Positions 28,899-37,709 of a stretch of 64,000 nucleotides of DNA are shown here, piece by piece; the stretch's first letter is position 1; the number at the start of each line of letters is the position of its first letter. The stretch is from Chromohalobacter beijerinckii (lineage in GTDB: Bacteria > Pseudomonadota > Gammaproteobacteria > Pseudomonadales > Halomonadaceae): contig NZ_JAKGAK010000011.1 in the NCBI RefSeq assembly GCF_023061185.1, positions 1 through 64,000 of the forward strand. The letters run 5' to 3'. The notes beneath the pieces are model-generated. The model was given only the letters and a program-made list of their open reading frames with translations, was not told the DNA's origin and made no database searches. The translations under genes and the position numbers were made by a program.

Positions 28899-30497
28899 TC
28901 AGCCACCCAGACGGAAATGCCTGAGGCGCACGCCGCACAGCGCCAGCCATCCAAAGTAGACCAGGGCGCCGCCCAGGGTCAGTCCGAGCAATGTTGCCGC
29001 GCGCTGCCATACGCCCCAGGCCAGCCACTGCTGCCATTCGGGGCATAGCCACCAAAGCCCGGCTCCCATGACGACGCAGCCGCCGCCCAGTGTCAACGCG
29101 TAGCGTCCCCAGCCCGGCTGAAACGTCAGTACGCCGCGCCGGCGTAGCCCCCAGCCCAGCAAGCCAGCATTGAGAAACGCCGATAGCGCCGTGGCCAGCG
29201 CCAACCCCGCATGCGCCAGCGGCCAGATCAACAGCAGGTTCAAGACCATGTTGGCGACCATCGCCACGACCCCGATCTTGACCGGCGTCTTGGTATCCTG
29301 GCGCGCGAAGTACCCCGGCGCCAGCACCTTGATGAGCATGAAAGGCAACAGACCTAACGCATAGGCCCGCATGCTGCGTGCCGCCATCACGATATCGTGA
29401 TCCGTCATCGCCCCATAGTGAAACAAGCTCACCAGCAATGGCTCGGCCAGCAACACCAAGGCCAAGGCCGCGGGCAGCCCGACCAATAGCACCGCGCGCA
29501 ACGCCCAGTCGAGCATCTTCGCAAAGTGCTCTGACGACTGCTCGGCATGGCGCTTGGAGAGGGCCGGCAGGATCACCGTGCCCAGTGCCACGCCGAACAC
29601 GCCCAGCGGCAACTCCACCAGGCGATCCGAGTAGTAGAGCCAAGACACGCTACCTGACGCCAGCAGCGACGCCAGCACGGTATCCAGCAACAGGTTGATC
29701 TGCGACACCGATACCCCGAACAACGCCGGCGCCATCAGCGCCAGGATGCGACGCACACCCGGGTGCCGGAAGTTGGGCCAGGGACGCGGCGTCAGCCCCA
29801 AACGCGCCAGGAACGGCACCTGAAACCCCAACTGAACGACACCCGCGATCAGCACCCCCCAGGCCAGCGCCATGGCCGGGTCCTGCATCCAGGGCGTCAG
29901 GCCCAACGCCGCGCCGATCAACGACAGATTGAGCAGCACCGGGGTGAACGCCGGCACGGCGAAACGGTTCCAGGTGTTGAGCACGCTACCCGCGAAGGCG
30001 GTGAGCGAAATCAGCCACAGATAGGGAAACGTCAAACGTAGCATGTCGGCGGTCAGCGCCAGCTTGCCCGGGTCAGCGCTGAAACCTGGCGCGAATAGCC
30101 ACACCAGCCAGGGCGCGAGGAGCACCGCCACGGCGCTGAGCAGGGCAAGTATCACACCAAGACTGCCCGATACCGCATCGAGCAGTTCGCGTACCTCTTC
30201 ACGGGTCCGTTGGGTGGCATACTCAGACAGCACCGGAATGAACGCCTGATTGAAGGCGCCCTCGGCGAACAGGCGACGCATGAAGTTGGGGATCTTGAAG
30301 GCGACGAAGAAGGCATCCGCACCGCTGCCGGCCCCGAACAAGGCCGCGATCACGACATCGCGCGCCAGCCCCAGCACGCGCGAGAGCATGGTCATCGTGC
30401 TGACCACCATCCCCGAGCGCAACAGACCGCCACGCGCCGGTCGCTTCGCTGCCGACTCGCCGTCTTCCGGCGCTGCCTGCGATTGCTTACTCGTCAC
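28899..30497 (-). CDS. murJ: lipid II flippase MurJ
   Basis: MurJ (MviN) flips lipid II across the inner membrane for peptidoglycan synthesis. The 532-aa protein has about fourteen hydrophobic helices and the family start SGMVVSTMTMLSRVLGLARDVVIAALFGAG, then DAFFVAFKIPNFMRRLFAEGAFNQAFIPVLSEY. The start is a GTG at 30497 with a basic, polar N-terminal tail of about 25 residues. It lies between rpsT and ribF, the usual order, with a terminator after rpsT. Confidence 0.96.
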   Translation of the reverse strand: MTSKQSQAAPEDGESAAKRPARGGLLRSGMVVSTMTMLSRVLGLARDVVIAALFGAGSGADAFFVAFKIPNFMRRLFAEGAFNQAFIPVLSEYATQRTREEVRELLDAVSGSLGVILALLSAVAVLLAPWLVWLFAPGFSADPGKLALTADMLRLTFPYLWLISLTAFAGSVLNTWNRFAVPAFTPVLLNLSLIGAALGLTPWMQDPAMALAWGVLIAGVVQLGFQVPFLARLGLTPRPWPNFRHPGVRRILALMAPALFGVSVSQINLLLDTVLASLLASGSVSWLYYSDRLVELPLGVFGVALGTVILPALSKRHAEQSSEHFAKMLDWALRAVLLVGLPAALALVLLAEPLLVSLFHYGAMTDHDIVMAARSMRAYALGLLPFMLIKVLAPGYFARQDTKTPVKIGVVAMVANMVLNLLLIWPLAHAGLALATALSAFLNAGLLGWGLRRRGVLTFQPGWGRYALTLGGGCVVMGAGLWWLCPEWQQWLAWGVWQRAATLLGLTLGGALVYFGWLALCGVRLRHFRLGG

Positions 30498-30536
30498 CGA
30501 CTACCTCCACACCTCCGACGCCCAAGCGCCACTTAC

Positions 30537-30563
30537 AAAAAAACCGGCCGAAGCCGGTTTTTT
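30537..30563 (-). terminator. bidirectional-type intrinsic terminator after rpsT
   Basis: ACCGGC and GCCGGT arms with a CGAA loop, flanked by A7 on the left (30537-30543) and T6 on the right (30558-30563), form a strong hairpin just beyond the rpsT stop. It separates rpsT from murJ. Confidence 0.88.
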
Positions 30564-30588
30564 CACGCGTTAACGCCAAGTCCCGGCT

Positions 30589-30855
30589 TCAGGCAGCCAG
30601 GGCCTTAATTCGCTTGTTCAAGCGACTCTTGATGCGTGCAGCCTTACGCTTGGAGATCGCGTCCTTGTCGGCGATGCGGTCGATGACCGGCTGTGCCGCC
30701 TTGAGCTCGGCCATGGCCTGACCGTGATCGCCGCTTTGGATCGCCTTGACGACGCGCTTGATATACGTGCGCACCATGCTGCGTTGGCTGGCATTGTGCT
30801 GACGACGCTGCTCCGCCTGGCGGGCGCGTTTACGGGCCTGTTTGGTGTTCGCCAC
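30589..30855 (-). CDS. rpsT: 30S ribosomal protein S20
   Basis: The 88-aa basic protein begins MANTKQARKRARQAEQRR, the S20 signature, and ends in KAARIKSRLNKRIKALAA. S20 binds 16S rRNA near the base of the 30S subunit. The start codon is GTG (30853-30855) with AAGGAG upstream; S20 genes often use a non-ATG start, which in E. coli supports autoregulation. Confidence 0.98.
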   Translation of the reverse strand: MANTKQARKRARQAEQRRQHNASQRSMVRTYIKRVVKAIQSGDHGQAMAELKAAQPVIDRIADKDAISKRKAARIKSRLNKRIKALAA

Positions 30856-31062
30856 CGTCTACTCCTTGGAGATGTTGACAGTCATATTCTGTAAGAAATT
30901 GATTCGTATGACTTTTTACTACGTCACGCGAATCGGCCAAAACGGGATCGCCACTCGCGAGGCGTCCCATCAACGGGCCGTGTCTGAGAGGATGCGGCAT
31001 TCTAGCATGGTCCGCGTGGAAACGGCTATAGGTTCACCGATCGACTCCTCGACATCACGCCC

Positions 31063-32199
31063 TCAGATGATGACCAAGTTATCGCGATGAATGAGCTCCG
31101 GTGATTCCATGTAGCCAAGCAACGTCTCGATACGATGACTGGGCTGACCCACGATACGACGTGCTTCGTCGCTGCCGTAGTTGACCAGCCCCTTGGCGAC
31201 TCGGGCGCCTTGCTCATTGACGCAGACCACCATGTCGCCGCGCTTGAAGACGCCCTCGGCGCGCCGCACGCCCACCGGCAGCAAGCTCGATCCATGGCGA
31301 TGCAGTACCTCGACCGCGCCATCATCGAGCACCAGCGTGCCGCGCACCTGAAGCTGCCCAGCCAGCCACCGCTTGCGCGCTGCCAGAGGGGCATGATCCG
31401 GCATCAACAACGTACCCAACGTTTCACCTTCCGCCAGCCGCGTGAGCACCGACGCCTGACGCCCACTGGCGATCACTGTCAGCGCGCCGGAGCGCGCCGC
31501 CAAGCGAGCCGCACGCACTTTGGTCGTCATTCCGCCACGCCCCAGGGCACCGCCGTCACCGGCGACCGCGGCCAGCGCCGGATCATCGGCACGCCCCTCG
31601 GCAATCAAACGCGCCTCGGGGTCGTGACGTGGATCGGCATCGAACAAGCCTTCCTGATCGGTGAGCAGGATCAACGCATCCGCTTCCAAGAGGTTGGCCA
31701 CCAGAGCGCCCAGCGTATCGTTATCGCCGAAGCGGATCTCGTCGGTGACCACGGTGTCGTTTTCGTTGATCACCGGCACCACGCGCAGTGCGACCAGCGT
31801 GCGCAACGCCGAGCGCGCATTGAGGTAACGCTTGCGATCGGACAGATCATCATGCGTCAGCAGCACTTGCGCGCTACGCAAACCATGCCGTGCGAAATGG
31901 CCCTCGTAGCATTGCGAAAGACCCGATTGCCCTACCGCGGCGGCCGCTTGCAGTTCATACACTGCCGAGGGCCGAGACACCCAGCCCAGGCGCGCCATGC
32001 CCTCAGCTACCGCTCCGGACGAGACCAGCACGACCTCGATACCGCGCGCATGCAGGGAGGCGATCTGATCGACCCAACCGCCGACGGCCTCGGCATCGAG
32101 GCCACGGCCGTCGTTGGTCAACAATGCGCTGCCGATCTTGATCACGACACGCCGTGCACCTCGCAAAGCATCACGGCTTGTCGACTGCGACTCACTCAC
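31063..32199 (-). CDS. proB: glutamate 5-kinase
   Basis: ProB phosphorylates glutamate in the first step of proline synthesis. The amino-acid-kinase domain (residues 15-260) has [49 protein letters not shown] and [18 protein letters not shown]-terminal PUA domain covers about 285-370 ([21 protein letters not shown]). The start is a GTG. It follows obgE by 26 bases, the common rplU-rpmA-obgE-proB order. Proline is also a compatible solute in halophiles, but nothing here shows osmotic control. Confidence 0.97.
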   Translation of the reverse strand: MSESQSTSRDALRGARRVVIKIGSALLTNDGRGLDAEAVGGWVDQIASLHARGIEVVLVSSGAVAEGMARLGWVSRPSAVYELQAAAAVGQSGLSQCYEGHFARHGLRSAQVLLTHDDLSDRKRYLNARSALRTLVALRVVPVINENDTVVTDEIRFGDNDTLGALVANLLEADALILLTDQEGLFDADPRHDPEARLIAEGRADDPALAAVAGDGGALGRGGMTTKVRAARLAARSGALTVIASGRQASVLTRLAEGETLGTLLMPDHAPLAARKRWLAGQLQVRGTLVLDDGAVEVLHRHGSSLLPVGVRRAEGVFKRGDMVVCVNEQGARVAKGLVNYGSDEARRIVGQPSHRIETLLGYMESPELIHRDNLVII

Positions 32200-32225
32200 C
32201 GGCTTCTCTCCCTTCTTGCCTCGGC

Positions 32226-33413
32226 TCAGGGGGCGTATTCCACTTCGACATCGTAATCATCATCGTCGAAGTCATCGTCATCTTCCTGAACCGGCTTGCG
32301 CTTGCGCGACATGCGCGCTTCGGTACGCGCCACGGCCTCGTCTTCCATACGCTGACGCATCTCGCGCTCATGCTCGAAGGCCACTTCGTCTTCCGCCTCG
32401 AGCTGACGTTGCTCGGTCAGCCAGCGATGCGCCGCCTGTACCAGCGGCTGGGTGCCCTCGCTACTGATCGCCGAAATCCGATACACCGGCCCTGTCCATT
32501 CCAGGCGCGCGACGATATCGTCGACCGTCGCCTGGCGCTCCTCCTCGGGGAGCAAGTCGAGCTTGTTGAGCACCAACCAGCGTGGCCGTTCGGCCAGCGT
32601 GGTGGAGAATTGCTCGAGCTCGTACGCGATGGCCCTCGCACTCTCCACGGGATCACTTTCATCGAACGGCGCTACATCGACGACATGCAGCAACAACCGC
32701 GTGCGGGTCAGGTGCTTGAGAAAGCGCAGTCCCAAACCTGCACCGTCGGACGCACCTTCGATCAATCCGGGCACGTCGGCCATCACGAAATGCTCATGCG
32801 TCCCCAACTTGACCACCCCGAGATTGGGCACCAGCGTGGTGAAGGGATAGTTGGCGACCTTGGGTTTGGCGGCCGAGACGGCACGAATCAGCGTCGACTT
32901 GCCGGCATTGGGAACGCCCAGCAAGCCGACATCGGCCATCACCTTCATCTCGAAGCGCAGGTTGCGGCGCTCGCCCTCGGTACCCGGCGTCGTCTTGCGC
33001 GGCGCCCGGTTAGTGGAAGACTTGAAGTGAATGTTACCCAGCCCTCGGCGGCCCGCCTGCGCCACCAGCTCGACTTGGCCGATCTCGGTCACGTCGGCGA
33101 TCACCTCGAGGGTGTCCTCGTCGATCACCGTGGTCCCCACCGGCACCTTGACGTACAAGTCTTCGCCGTTGCGGCCGCTCATCTGACGGCCTTGGCCCGG
33201 CTGCCCGTTGGGCGCCTTGTAGAAACGCTGATACTTGAAGTCGATCAACGTGTTGAGCGCGTCGTCACCGATCAGATAGACGCTGCCGCCGTGCCCACCG
33301 TCGCCGCCGTCCGGCCCGCCTTTGGGAACGTACTTCTCGCGCCGGAAACTCAGGCAGCCGTTGCCACCCTTGCCGGCCTCCACAATGATCGAGGCTTCGT
33401 CGACGAATTGCAT
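32226..33413 (-). CDS. obgE: Obg-family ribosome assembly GTPase
   Basis: ObgE is a GTPase that binds late 50S assembly intermediates. The glycine-rich Obg domain comes first ([17 protein letters not shown], then [16 protein letters not shown]). The G domain starts near 160 with [10 protein letters not shown], followed by [16 protein letters not shown] and NKLD. The C-terminal tail is strongly acidic ([18 protein letters not shown]), consistent with a halophile. I take ATG 33413 (395 aa, MQFVDEAS) with GGGAGA 7 bases upstream; a GTG two codons earlier also reads in frame. Confidence 0.97.
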   Translation of the reverse strand: MQFVDEASIIVEAGKGGNGCLSFRREKYVPKGGPDGGDGGHGGSVYLIGDDALNTLIDFKYQRFYKAPNGQPGQGRQMSGRNGEDLYVKVPVGTTVIDEDTLEVIADVTEIGQVELVAQAGRRGLGNIHFKSSTNRAPRKTTPGTEGERRNLRFEMKVMADVGLLGVPNAGKSTLIRAVSAAKPKVANYPFTTLVPNLGVVKLGTHEHFVMADVPGLIEGASDGAGLGLRFLKHLTRTRLLLHVVDVAPFDESDPVESARAIAYELEQFSTTLAERPRWLVLNKLDLLPEEERQATVDDIVARLEWTGPVYRISAISSEGTQPLVQAAHRWLTEQRQLEAEDEVAFEHEREMRQRMEDEAVARTEARMSRKRKPVQEDDDDFDDDDYDVEVEYAP

Positions 33414-33450
33414 GGACACTTCTCCCGACGGCTACGGCCGCCCTATACGA

Positions 33451-33476
33451 AAAGGCCCCGCCTGAGCGGGGCCTTT
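33451..33476 (-). terminator. hairpin terminator between rpmA and obgE
   Basis: AAAGGCCCCGC and GCGGGGCCTTT (11-bp arms) flank a CTGA loop. On the minus strand it is followed by TTTT. It would limit read-through from the rplU-rpmA transcript into obgE. Confidence 0.82.
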
Positions 33477-33498
33477 CCTTTCACCGTTCGTGGCGGTC

Positions 33499-33756
33499 TC
33501 AGGCGGAGACGACGCTCACGAACTTGCGGTTTTTCGGACCCTTGGTCTCGAACTTGATCACGCCTTCGTTCAGAGCGAACAGGGTGTGATCCTTGCCGAT
33601 GCCAACGCCGCTGCCCGCGTGGAACTTGGTGCCACGCTGACGCACGATGATGTTGCCGGCGGTCGCCGCCTGGCCACCGAACAGCTTGACACCAAGGCGT
33701 TTGGATTCGCTATCGCGACCGTTACGAGAACTACCGGCAGCCTTTTTATGAGCCAT
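33499..33756 (-). CDS. rpmA: 50S ribosomal protein L27
   Basis: The 85-aa protein begins [24 protein letters not shown], the L27 N-terminus whose tail reaches the peptidyl-transferase centre, and continues [15 protein letters not shown]. It follows rplU by 33 bases as in nearly all bacteria. Confidence 0.98.
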   Translation of the reverse strand: MAHKKAAGSSRNGRDSESKRLGVKLFGGQAATAGNIIVRQRGTKFHAGSGVGIGKDHTLFALNEGVIKFETKGPKNRKFVSVVSA

Positions 33757-33789
33757 TGCAAATACCTCGCGTTATCTAGGGAATATCGC

Positions 33790-34101
33790 TTACGCGGAAA
33801 TTCCGGTGATCTTGACTTCGGTGAACCACTGACGATGGCCTTGACGACGCATCTGGTGCTTACGGCGACGGAACTTGATGATCTGGACCTTTTCGCCACG
33901 ACCATGTGAAACGACTTCTGCCGTTACCTTGGCCCCGTCGACCAGCGGCGCGCCGACCTTGATATCATCATCATCGCCGACCAGCAGAACTTGGTCGAGC
34001 TCGAGGGTATCACCCGTGGCCACTTCCAGCTTCTCGAGCTTCAGGGTCTGGCCTTCCTGAACGCGGTACTGCTTGCCACCGCTCTTGATTACTGCGTACA
34101 T
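33790..34101 (-). CDS. rplU: 50S ribosomal protein L21
   Basis: The 103-aa protein begins [18 protein letters not shown] and contains [21 protein letters not shown], the L21 signature. The ATG at 34101 is the family start; five upstream codons are open but not needed. It is first in the rplU-rpmA transcript and has a promoter about 105 bases upstream. Confidence 0.98.
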   Translation of the reverse strand: MYAVIKSGGKQYRVQEGQTLKLEKLEVATGDTLELDQVLLVGDDDDIKVGAPLVDGAKVTAEVVSHGRGEKVQIIKFRRRKHQMRRQGHRQWFTEVKITGISA

Positions 34102-34205
34102 GTCACTCTCCAGCACTCATCGGGGTTGCGCTCTTCATCGGCCTGCGGCGAGTGGCGCCCCTTCCGGCAGCCATCTGACAGGGAGCATGATGAGTCGAGC
34201 CGCGT

Positions 34206-34235
34206 ATTATAGCGACACTCGGGCATACCGGGCAA
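34206..34235 (-). promoter_or_regulatory. sigma-70 promoter of rplU-rpmA
   Basis: On the minus strand TTGCCC (34230-34235) and a perfect TATAAT (34206-34211) are 18 bp apart, 105 bases upstream of rplU. The long leader leaves room for leader-mediated control, but no known L21 leader motif was recognised. Confidence 0.7.
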
Positions 34236-34286
34236 GCGTCTTTCACGCCATAACTGGCGCGGCCTGGCGAGACCTCGGCATGCGCC

Positions 34287-34315
34287 TTGACGCCTCCCGG
34301 GGGGCCCCCTAGCAT
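34287..34315 (+). promoter_or_regulatory. candidate promoter of ispB
   Basis: TTGACG (34287-34292) and TAGCAT (34310-34315) are 17 bp apart and lie about 60 bases before the ispB ATG. The spacer contains a GC palindrome (GGGGGGCCCCC). It is back to back with the rplU promoter. Confidence 0.5.
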
Positions 34316-34375
34316 AGCCCGAGCCCAAGGCCGCAATAAGAGGCGGCCCAACCCCTTATTGCGACAAGCCGACCC

Positions 34376-35350
34376 ATGCAGCCCAACGCATCGCCCATCC
34401 ATGCGGCGGTCGCGGATGATTTCGCCGCCGTCGACCGCACCATCCTCGCCCAACTGGCTTCCCGGGTTCCCCTCGTCGAAACCATTGGCCGCTACATCAT
34501 CGAAAGTGGCGGCAAACGGCTGCGCCCTCTGCTCGTGCTACTCGCGGCGCGCTCGTTGAATTATCCGGGCGATCGCCACGTGACCCTGGCCACGCTGATC
34601 GAGTTCATGCATACCTCGACACTGTTGCACGACGACGTGGTCGACGAATCACACCTGCGCCGTGGCAAGGCCACCGCCAACGACGCCTGGGGCAACGCGC
34701 CCTCGGTGCTGGTAGGCGACTTCCTTTATTCGCGCTCGTTTCAGATGATGGTCGAAGTCGGCTCGATGCGCGTGATGGAGATTCTTTCCGGCGCCACCTG
34801 CGTGATCGCCGAAGGTGAGGTGCTGCAGCTGACCAATATCGGCAACCCCGATATCGATGAGGCCGCCTACTTCGACACCATCCAAGGCAAGACCGCCATG
34901 CTTTTCGAGGCCGCCAGCCATAGCGGCGCGGTGCTCGCCGAGGCAAGCCCCGCGCAGGAAGAGGCACTCAAGCTCTACGGACGCTATCTGGGCCTGGCCT
35001 TCCAGCTCGTCGACGACCTGCTCGACTATCAGGGCGATGCTGACGCCATGGGCAAGAACGTCGGCGACGACCTTGCCGAAGGCAAACCCACGCTGCCGCT
35101 CATCCATGCCATGGCCGTCGGCGATGCCGAACAGACCAAGATGATTCGCCGCGCCATCCGCCAGGGCGGGCTCGACCATCTCGACGAGGTGCTGGCCATC
35201 GTCAACGACACCGGCGCGCTGGAATATACTCGCCGCCGCGCCGTGGAAATGGCCGACCGCGCCCTGGCTCAGCTCGAGCTGCTGCCCGAGAGCCGCTACC
35301 GCGACAGCATGGCCGAACTCGCCCATCTCGCCGTCGAGCGTCAGACCTGA
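34376..35350 (+). CDS. ispB: octaprenyl (polyprenyl) diphosphate synthase
   Basis: IspB elongates FPP with IPP to the side chain of ubiquinone. The 324-aa protein has the first Asp-rich motif LLHDDVVDESHLRRG near 82-96 and the second LVDDLLDYQGD near 210-220, and GGKRLRPLLVLL near 45. It is divergent from rplU, the standard ispB/rplU arrangement. The ribosome site is weak. Confidence 0.96.
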   Translation: MQPNASPIHAAVADDFAAVDRTILAQLASRVPLVETIGRYIIESGGKRLRPLLVLLAARSLNYPGDRHVTLATLIEFMHTSTLLHDDVVDESHLRRGKATANDAWGNAPSVLVGDFLYSRSFQMMVEVGSMRVMEILSGATCVIAEGEVLQLTNIGNPDIDEAAYFDTIQGKTAMLFEAASHSGAVLAEASPAQEEALKLYGRYLGLAFQLVDDLLDYQGDADAMGKNVGDDLAEGKPTLPLIHAMAVGDAEQTKMIRRAIRQGGLDHLDEVLAIVNDTGALEYTRRRAVEMADRALAQLELLPESRYRDSMAELAHLAVERQT

Positions 35351-35370
35351 CCCGCCGCCTCGCAAAAGGG

Positions 35371-35398
35371 TTGCGCGCGCATCGCGGATGCGTATAAT
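35371..35398 (+). promoter_or_regulatory. promoter of tRNA-Pro
   Basis: TTGCGC (35371-35376) and a perfect TATAAT (35393-35398), 16 bp apart, end 33 bases before the tRNA. The stretch after the -10 box begins GCAGCCCCG, a GC-rich discriminator typical of stable RNA promoters. Confidence 0.75.
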
Positions 35399-35431
35399 GC
35401 AGCCCCGTCGAGTCGGCACCCCCGGCACGAA

Positions 35432-35508
35432 CGGAGTATAGCTCAGCTTGGTAGAGCGCTGCCTTCGGGAGGCAGAGGTCGTAGGTTCGAATCCTGCTAC
35501 TCCGACCA
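35432..35508 (+). tRNA. tRNA-Pro (anticodon CGG)
   Basis: The 77-nt sequence folds as a complete cloverleaf: acceptor CGGAGTA/TACTCCG, D arm with AGCTCAGCTTGGTAGAGC, anticodon stem CTGCC/GGCAG with loop TTCGGGA (CGG anticodon), T arm with GTTCGAATCC, and an encoded 3' CCA after the discriminator A. The CGG anticodon reads CCG proline codons. Confidence 0.97.
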
Positions 35509-35520
35509 AGAATACGAGCA

Positions 35521-35559
35521 AAAACGGCCACTTAGCTCTTCGGAGCGGTGGCCGTTTTT
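35521..35559 (+). terminator. intrinsic terminator after tRNA-Pro
   Basis: ACGGCCAC and GTGGCCGT arms, flanked by AAAA on the left and T5 on the right (35555-35559), enclose a GC-containing loop that itself can pair (GCTCTTCGGAGC). It lies 12 bases beyond the tRNA 3' end. Confidence 0.88.
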
Positions 35560-35734
35560 GGTTGCGGCGCTCTCCAGGTTCCACGCATCGAAAAGTCCTC
35601 AGCCAAGACTGTGTAACCGCGCGCTGCACGGGCGGCGCCTGCTTGAGCTTATCGAGACAAGAAGTTGCTGGCAGGTACCGAAAAAGCGTAAAACCTGAAA
35701 TCAGGCGGATAACAAGAACCGGAAGGAGCAATCC

Positions 35735-36349
35735 ATGAGCCGTTATCATGCTCCCGGCGCCCAAGGCAGTGCCGAGCCTGGCTCGGATGGCAAGGTCATG
35801 GCCAACAAGTTGGGCCTTACCGATCAGGAAAGCCTAGATGAAGCGGAAACCGAACTGCTTCTCAAGCTCTATGAAGACGTGTTCAGCACGCTGGAGGAAG
35901 ACCAGTCCATCGATACCGAGATGCTGAAGCGCTGGCATCGCCGTTGGCTGGGTAGCCTCTACGACTGGGCGGGGGAGGAACGCCAAGTCAACCTGGAAAA
36001 GGACGGCTTTCCGTTTGCGGCAGCGGCTCAGCTACCAAATTTACTGCATCAGTTAGACAAGAAATGGCTGAGCCCACTGACGCCATGTAGTGGCATGACC
36101 CGAGAGGCAGCCATCAGAGCCATCGCTCAGGTGCATGTCGAGCTAATTCTGATCCATCCCTTCCGGGATTGTAATGGACGCATCGCGCGTCTGCTGGCCG
36201 ATGCCATGGCCTATCAGGCGGGGATGAACCTGCTGGACTATCACGACTGGGTCGAGAACAAGGACGCCTACATAGGCGCGATCCACGCCGGCCTTAGCGG
36301 CGATTACGGGCCGATGATAGAACGAGTCAGTAAAGCGGCAGGGACTTGA
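35735..36349 (+). CDS. Fic-family protein
   Basis: The 204-aa protein has a Fic core with the catalytic loop HPFRDCNGRIAR at residues 141-152, following the consensus HPFx[D/E]GN[G/K]R except that Cys replaces the first Gly. The beta-flap is probably GFPFAAAAQLPN (91-102). Fic proteins transfer AMP, or other nucleotide parts, from NTPs to hydroxyl side chains and often act as toxins. I see no clear inhibitory [S/T]xxxE[G/N] helix in the protein itself. AAGGAG precedes the ATG. It lies just downstream of tRNA-Pro, in a patch with less-typical composition. Confidence 0.88.
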   Translation: MSRYHAPGAQGSAEPGSDGKVMANKLGLTDQESLDEAETELLLKLYEDVFSTLEEDQSIDTEMLKRWHRRWLGSLYDWAGEERQVNLEKDGFPFAAAAQLPNLLHQLDKKWLSPLTPCSGMTREAAIRAIAQVHVELILIHPFRDCNGRIARLLADAMAYQAGMNLLDYHDWVENKDAYIGAIHAGLSGDYGPMIERVSKAAGT

Positions 36350-36491
36350 AGCGAGACTGGCTAGTGCTCAGCTTTGTCTCAATAGCGTGGCTAGACTTAC
36401 CGGTTTCCACGGCAGTGGACGTGGCAACGGCCTTCAGTAGAGCTTTGCGATCCACTGTGCGACGTTTTTTGAGCGCGGTGGAAGCTGTCAT
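36327..36491 (-). CDS. 54-aa small protein, convergent with the Fic gene
   Basis: This short frame encodes MTASTALKKRRTVDRKALLK and on to SRFKSLPLY, basic and Ala/Ser/Thr rich. GGAGGA lies five bases before its ATG and a TAAAAT word about 30 bases upstream, so it is probably translated. Its 3' end overlaps the 3' end of the Fic gene by 23 bases. It has S25-T-A-V-E29, similar to but not matching the [S/T]xxxE[G/N] inhibitory motif of Fic antitoxins. I do not recognise a family. Confidence 0.5.
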   Translation of the reverse strand: MTASTALKKRRTVDRKALLKAVATSTAVETGKSSHAIETKLSTSQSRFKSLPLY

Positions 36492-36900
36492 GGAAGTCCT
36501 CCTCATTCGATAGACTCTATTTTACGCGTTTTCCCAAGAACCTGCAGCATTCAGGTTCTCGTCCTGGCGCCGCCGGGAGCGTGCCATGCCTATGAGCAGC
36601 AGAAAGGATAGCTGATACGGCACGGTATCGAGGTGGAAGGGCTGATACGCCGATGGTTACCACTACTTAACCCAGGTTATCGATAACCTGGGCGAATAAG
36701 CACAACGTGACCAAGCTAGGAAGCTCAATGGCACACGGATGTGCCAACCTTCCTTACCCTTCATCAGTACGCTCACCAGGCCGTTTGCTTCACAACGTCG
36801 ATAGGCATGATGTATCCGCACCATAGTCATGCCGTGCTTTCCAGTGGCGCGTCAGCATCCATACTGATGGATACGCCCATCGGCGTCTTGGGAGTCCATC
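36492..36900. other. gene-poor spacer with several inverted repeats
   Basis: About 400 bases hold no convincing gene. They contain AGAACCTG/CAGGTTCT arms (36537-36559), a perfect 22-bp palindrome (36671-36692) and TGGCACA-CGGA-TGTGCCA (36728-36746 region). A 94-codon frame from 36741 is open but overlaps the more plausible gene at 36901 and looks like a shadow. No tRNA-derived direct repeat marking an integration end was seen. Confidence 0.5.
36671..36692. repeat. perfect 22-bp palindrome
   Basis: CCCAGGTTATC followed by its exact reverse complement GATAACCTGGG. With no loop and a central ATCGAT, it looks more like a protein-binding site (dimeric repressor or recombinase) than a transcript hairpin. 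Confidence 0.75.
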
Positions 36901-37314
36901 ATGCAACGTTTATCGCTGGAACCCGCCGCACTTCATGTCGCGCGACTCACCCCCTTGCTGGAATGGCTACAAACGCATCTGGCATTGCAGATCTTGTTGC
37001 GTACTCCGTACAGCGCTTATCTTGAACTGCACTGCGAAGGCCATAACAGTCATGTGCTACTGCTTGAAGAGCATCCTGATGCTCCCGCCAGCACGCTAGG
37101 CCTAGAAGCCGACAATGCAGAGTTCGAGCATCTTGCGCCCCGACTGACCAGCCAAGGTGCACGCTGCTTGGAAGCATCGCGCGAACATCCCAGCGCATCG
37201 CGTGGCTGTGCTTGGCGGGTACTGACCATGCCGCTACCCGGTGACTGGCAACTAATGCTACTGGCCCTTGATCCATACCGCTGCCAACACTTGGGCCCAC
37301 ACGGGCTGGCTTGA
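36901..37314 (+). CDS. hypothetical protein (137 aa)
   Basis: The frame starts MQRLSLEPAALHVARL with GGGAG 7 bases upstream. The product is soluble, with alternating hydrophobic segments (LLEWLQTHLALQILLRT; LELHCEGHNSHVLLLEEH) and four cysteines. I recognise no family or motif. It ends 9 bases from the convergent small membrane-protein gene. The coding bias agrees with the surrounding genome better than that of competing frames. Confidence 0.6.
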   Translation: MQRLSLEPAALHVARLTPLLEWLQTHLALQILLRTPYSAYLELHCEGHNSHVLLLEEHPDAPASTLGLEADNAEFEHLAPRLTSQGARCLEASREHPSASRGCAWRVLTMPLPGDWQLMLLALDPYRCQHLGPHGLA

Positions 37315-37323
37315 AAAGCCTCA

Positions 37324-37572
37324 TCACTCTTCGTCTTCTTTCGCTCGCCTGACCCGTTCGGCCATGGCGCGGCGCTGTTTATTGCGACGATAGCGGCGCA
37401 TCAGCGCCACCCAGCAAGCCGCGAGAAGCATCAACGCCAGAGTCATACCCTGCCAAGGGCGCGCCGCGTCGCCCAGACACGTCTCCAGCGTCATGATCAG
37501 GATGAACCCCAGGGCCTGACTGGCGATGGCTGCCGCGCGCAACCCATCGATTCCATAGCGCGAACTCACCAT
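37324..37572 (-). CDS. small inner-membrane protein (82 aa)
   Basis: Two hydrophobic segments (AAAIASQALGFILIMTLE and MTLALMLLAACWVALM) are followed by a very basic then acidic C-terminus (RRYRRNKQRRAMAERVRR, then AKEDEE), so the tail should be cytoplasmic. GGGAGA lies 6 bases before the ATG at 37572. No family was recognised. Confidence 0.65.
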   Translation of the reverse strand: MVSSRYGIDGLRAAAIASQALGFILIMTLETCLGDAARPWQGMTLALMLLAACWVALMRRYRRNKQRRAMAERVRRAKEDEE

Positions 37573-37709
37573 GCATTCTCTCCCTTCCGCCTCGCCCTGA
37601 CGCCGCGCGAGGACTTCAACCCAGCCACCACGCTTTAAAGAGGCGACCCCAAGGGCGTTAGTGTAACGTGTCAGGCATCGCGATTCGTCATCGCCACCAT
37701 GAGGGTCCC

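Noticed and set aside
36741-37025. 94-codon frame before the 137-aa hypothetical gene
   Set aside because: It overlaps the better-supported frame at 36901, has no ribosome site and looks non-coding.
35432-37600. Integrative element ended by a tRNA-derived direct repeat
   Set aside because: No integrase gene and no repeat of the tRNA-Pro 3' end were seen downstream; the patch is described only as accessory-looking.
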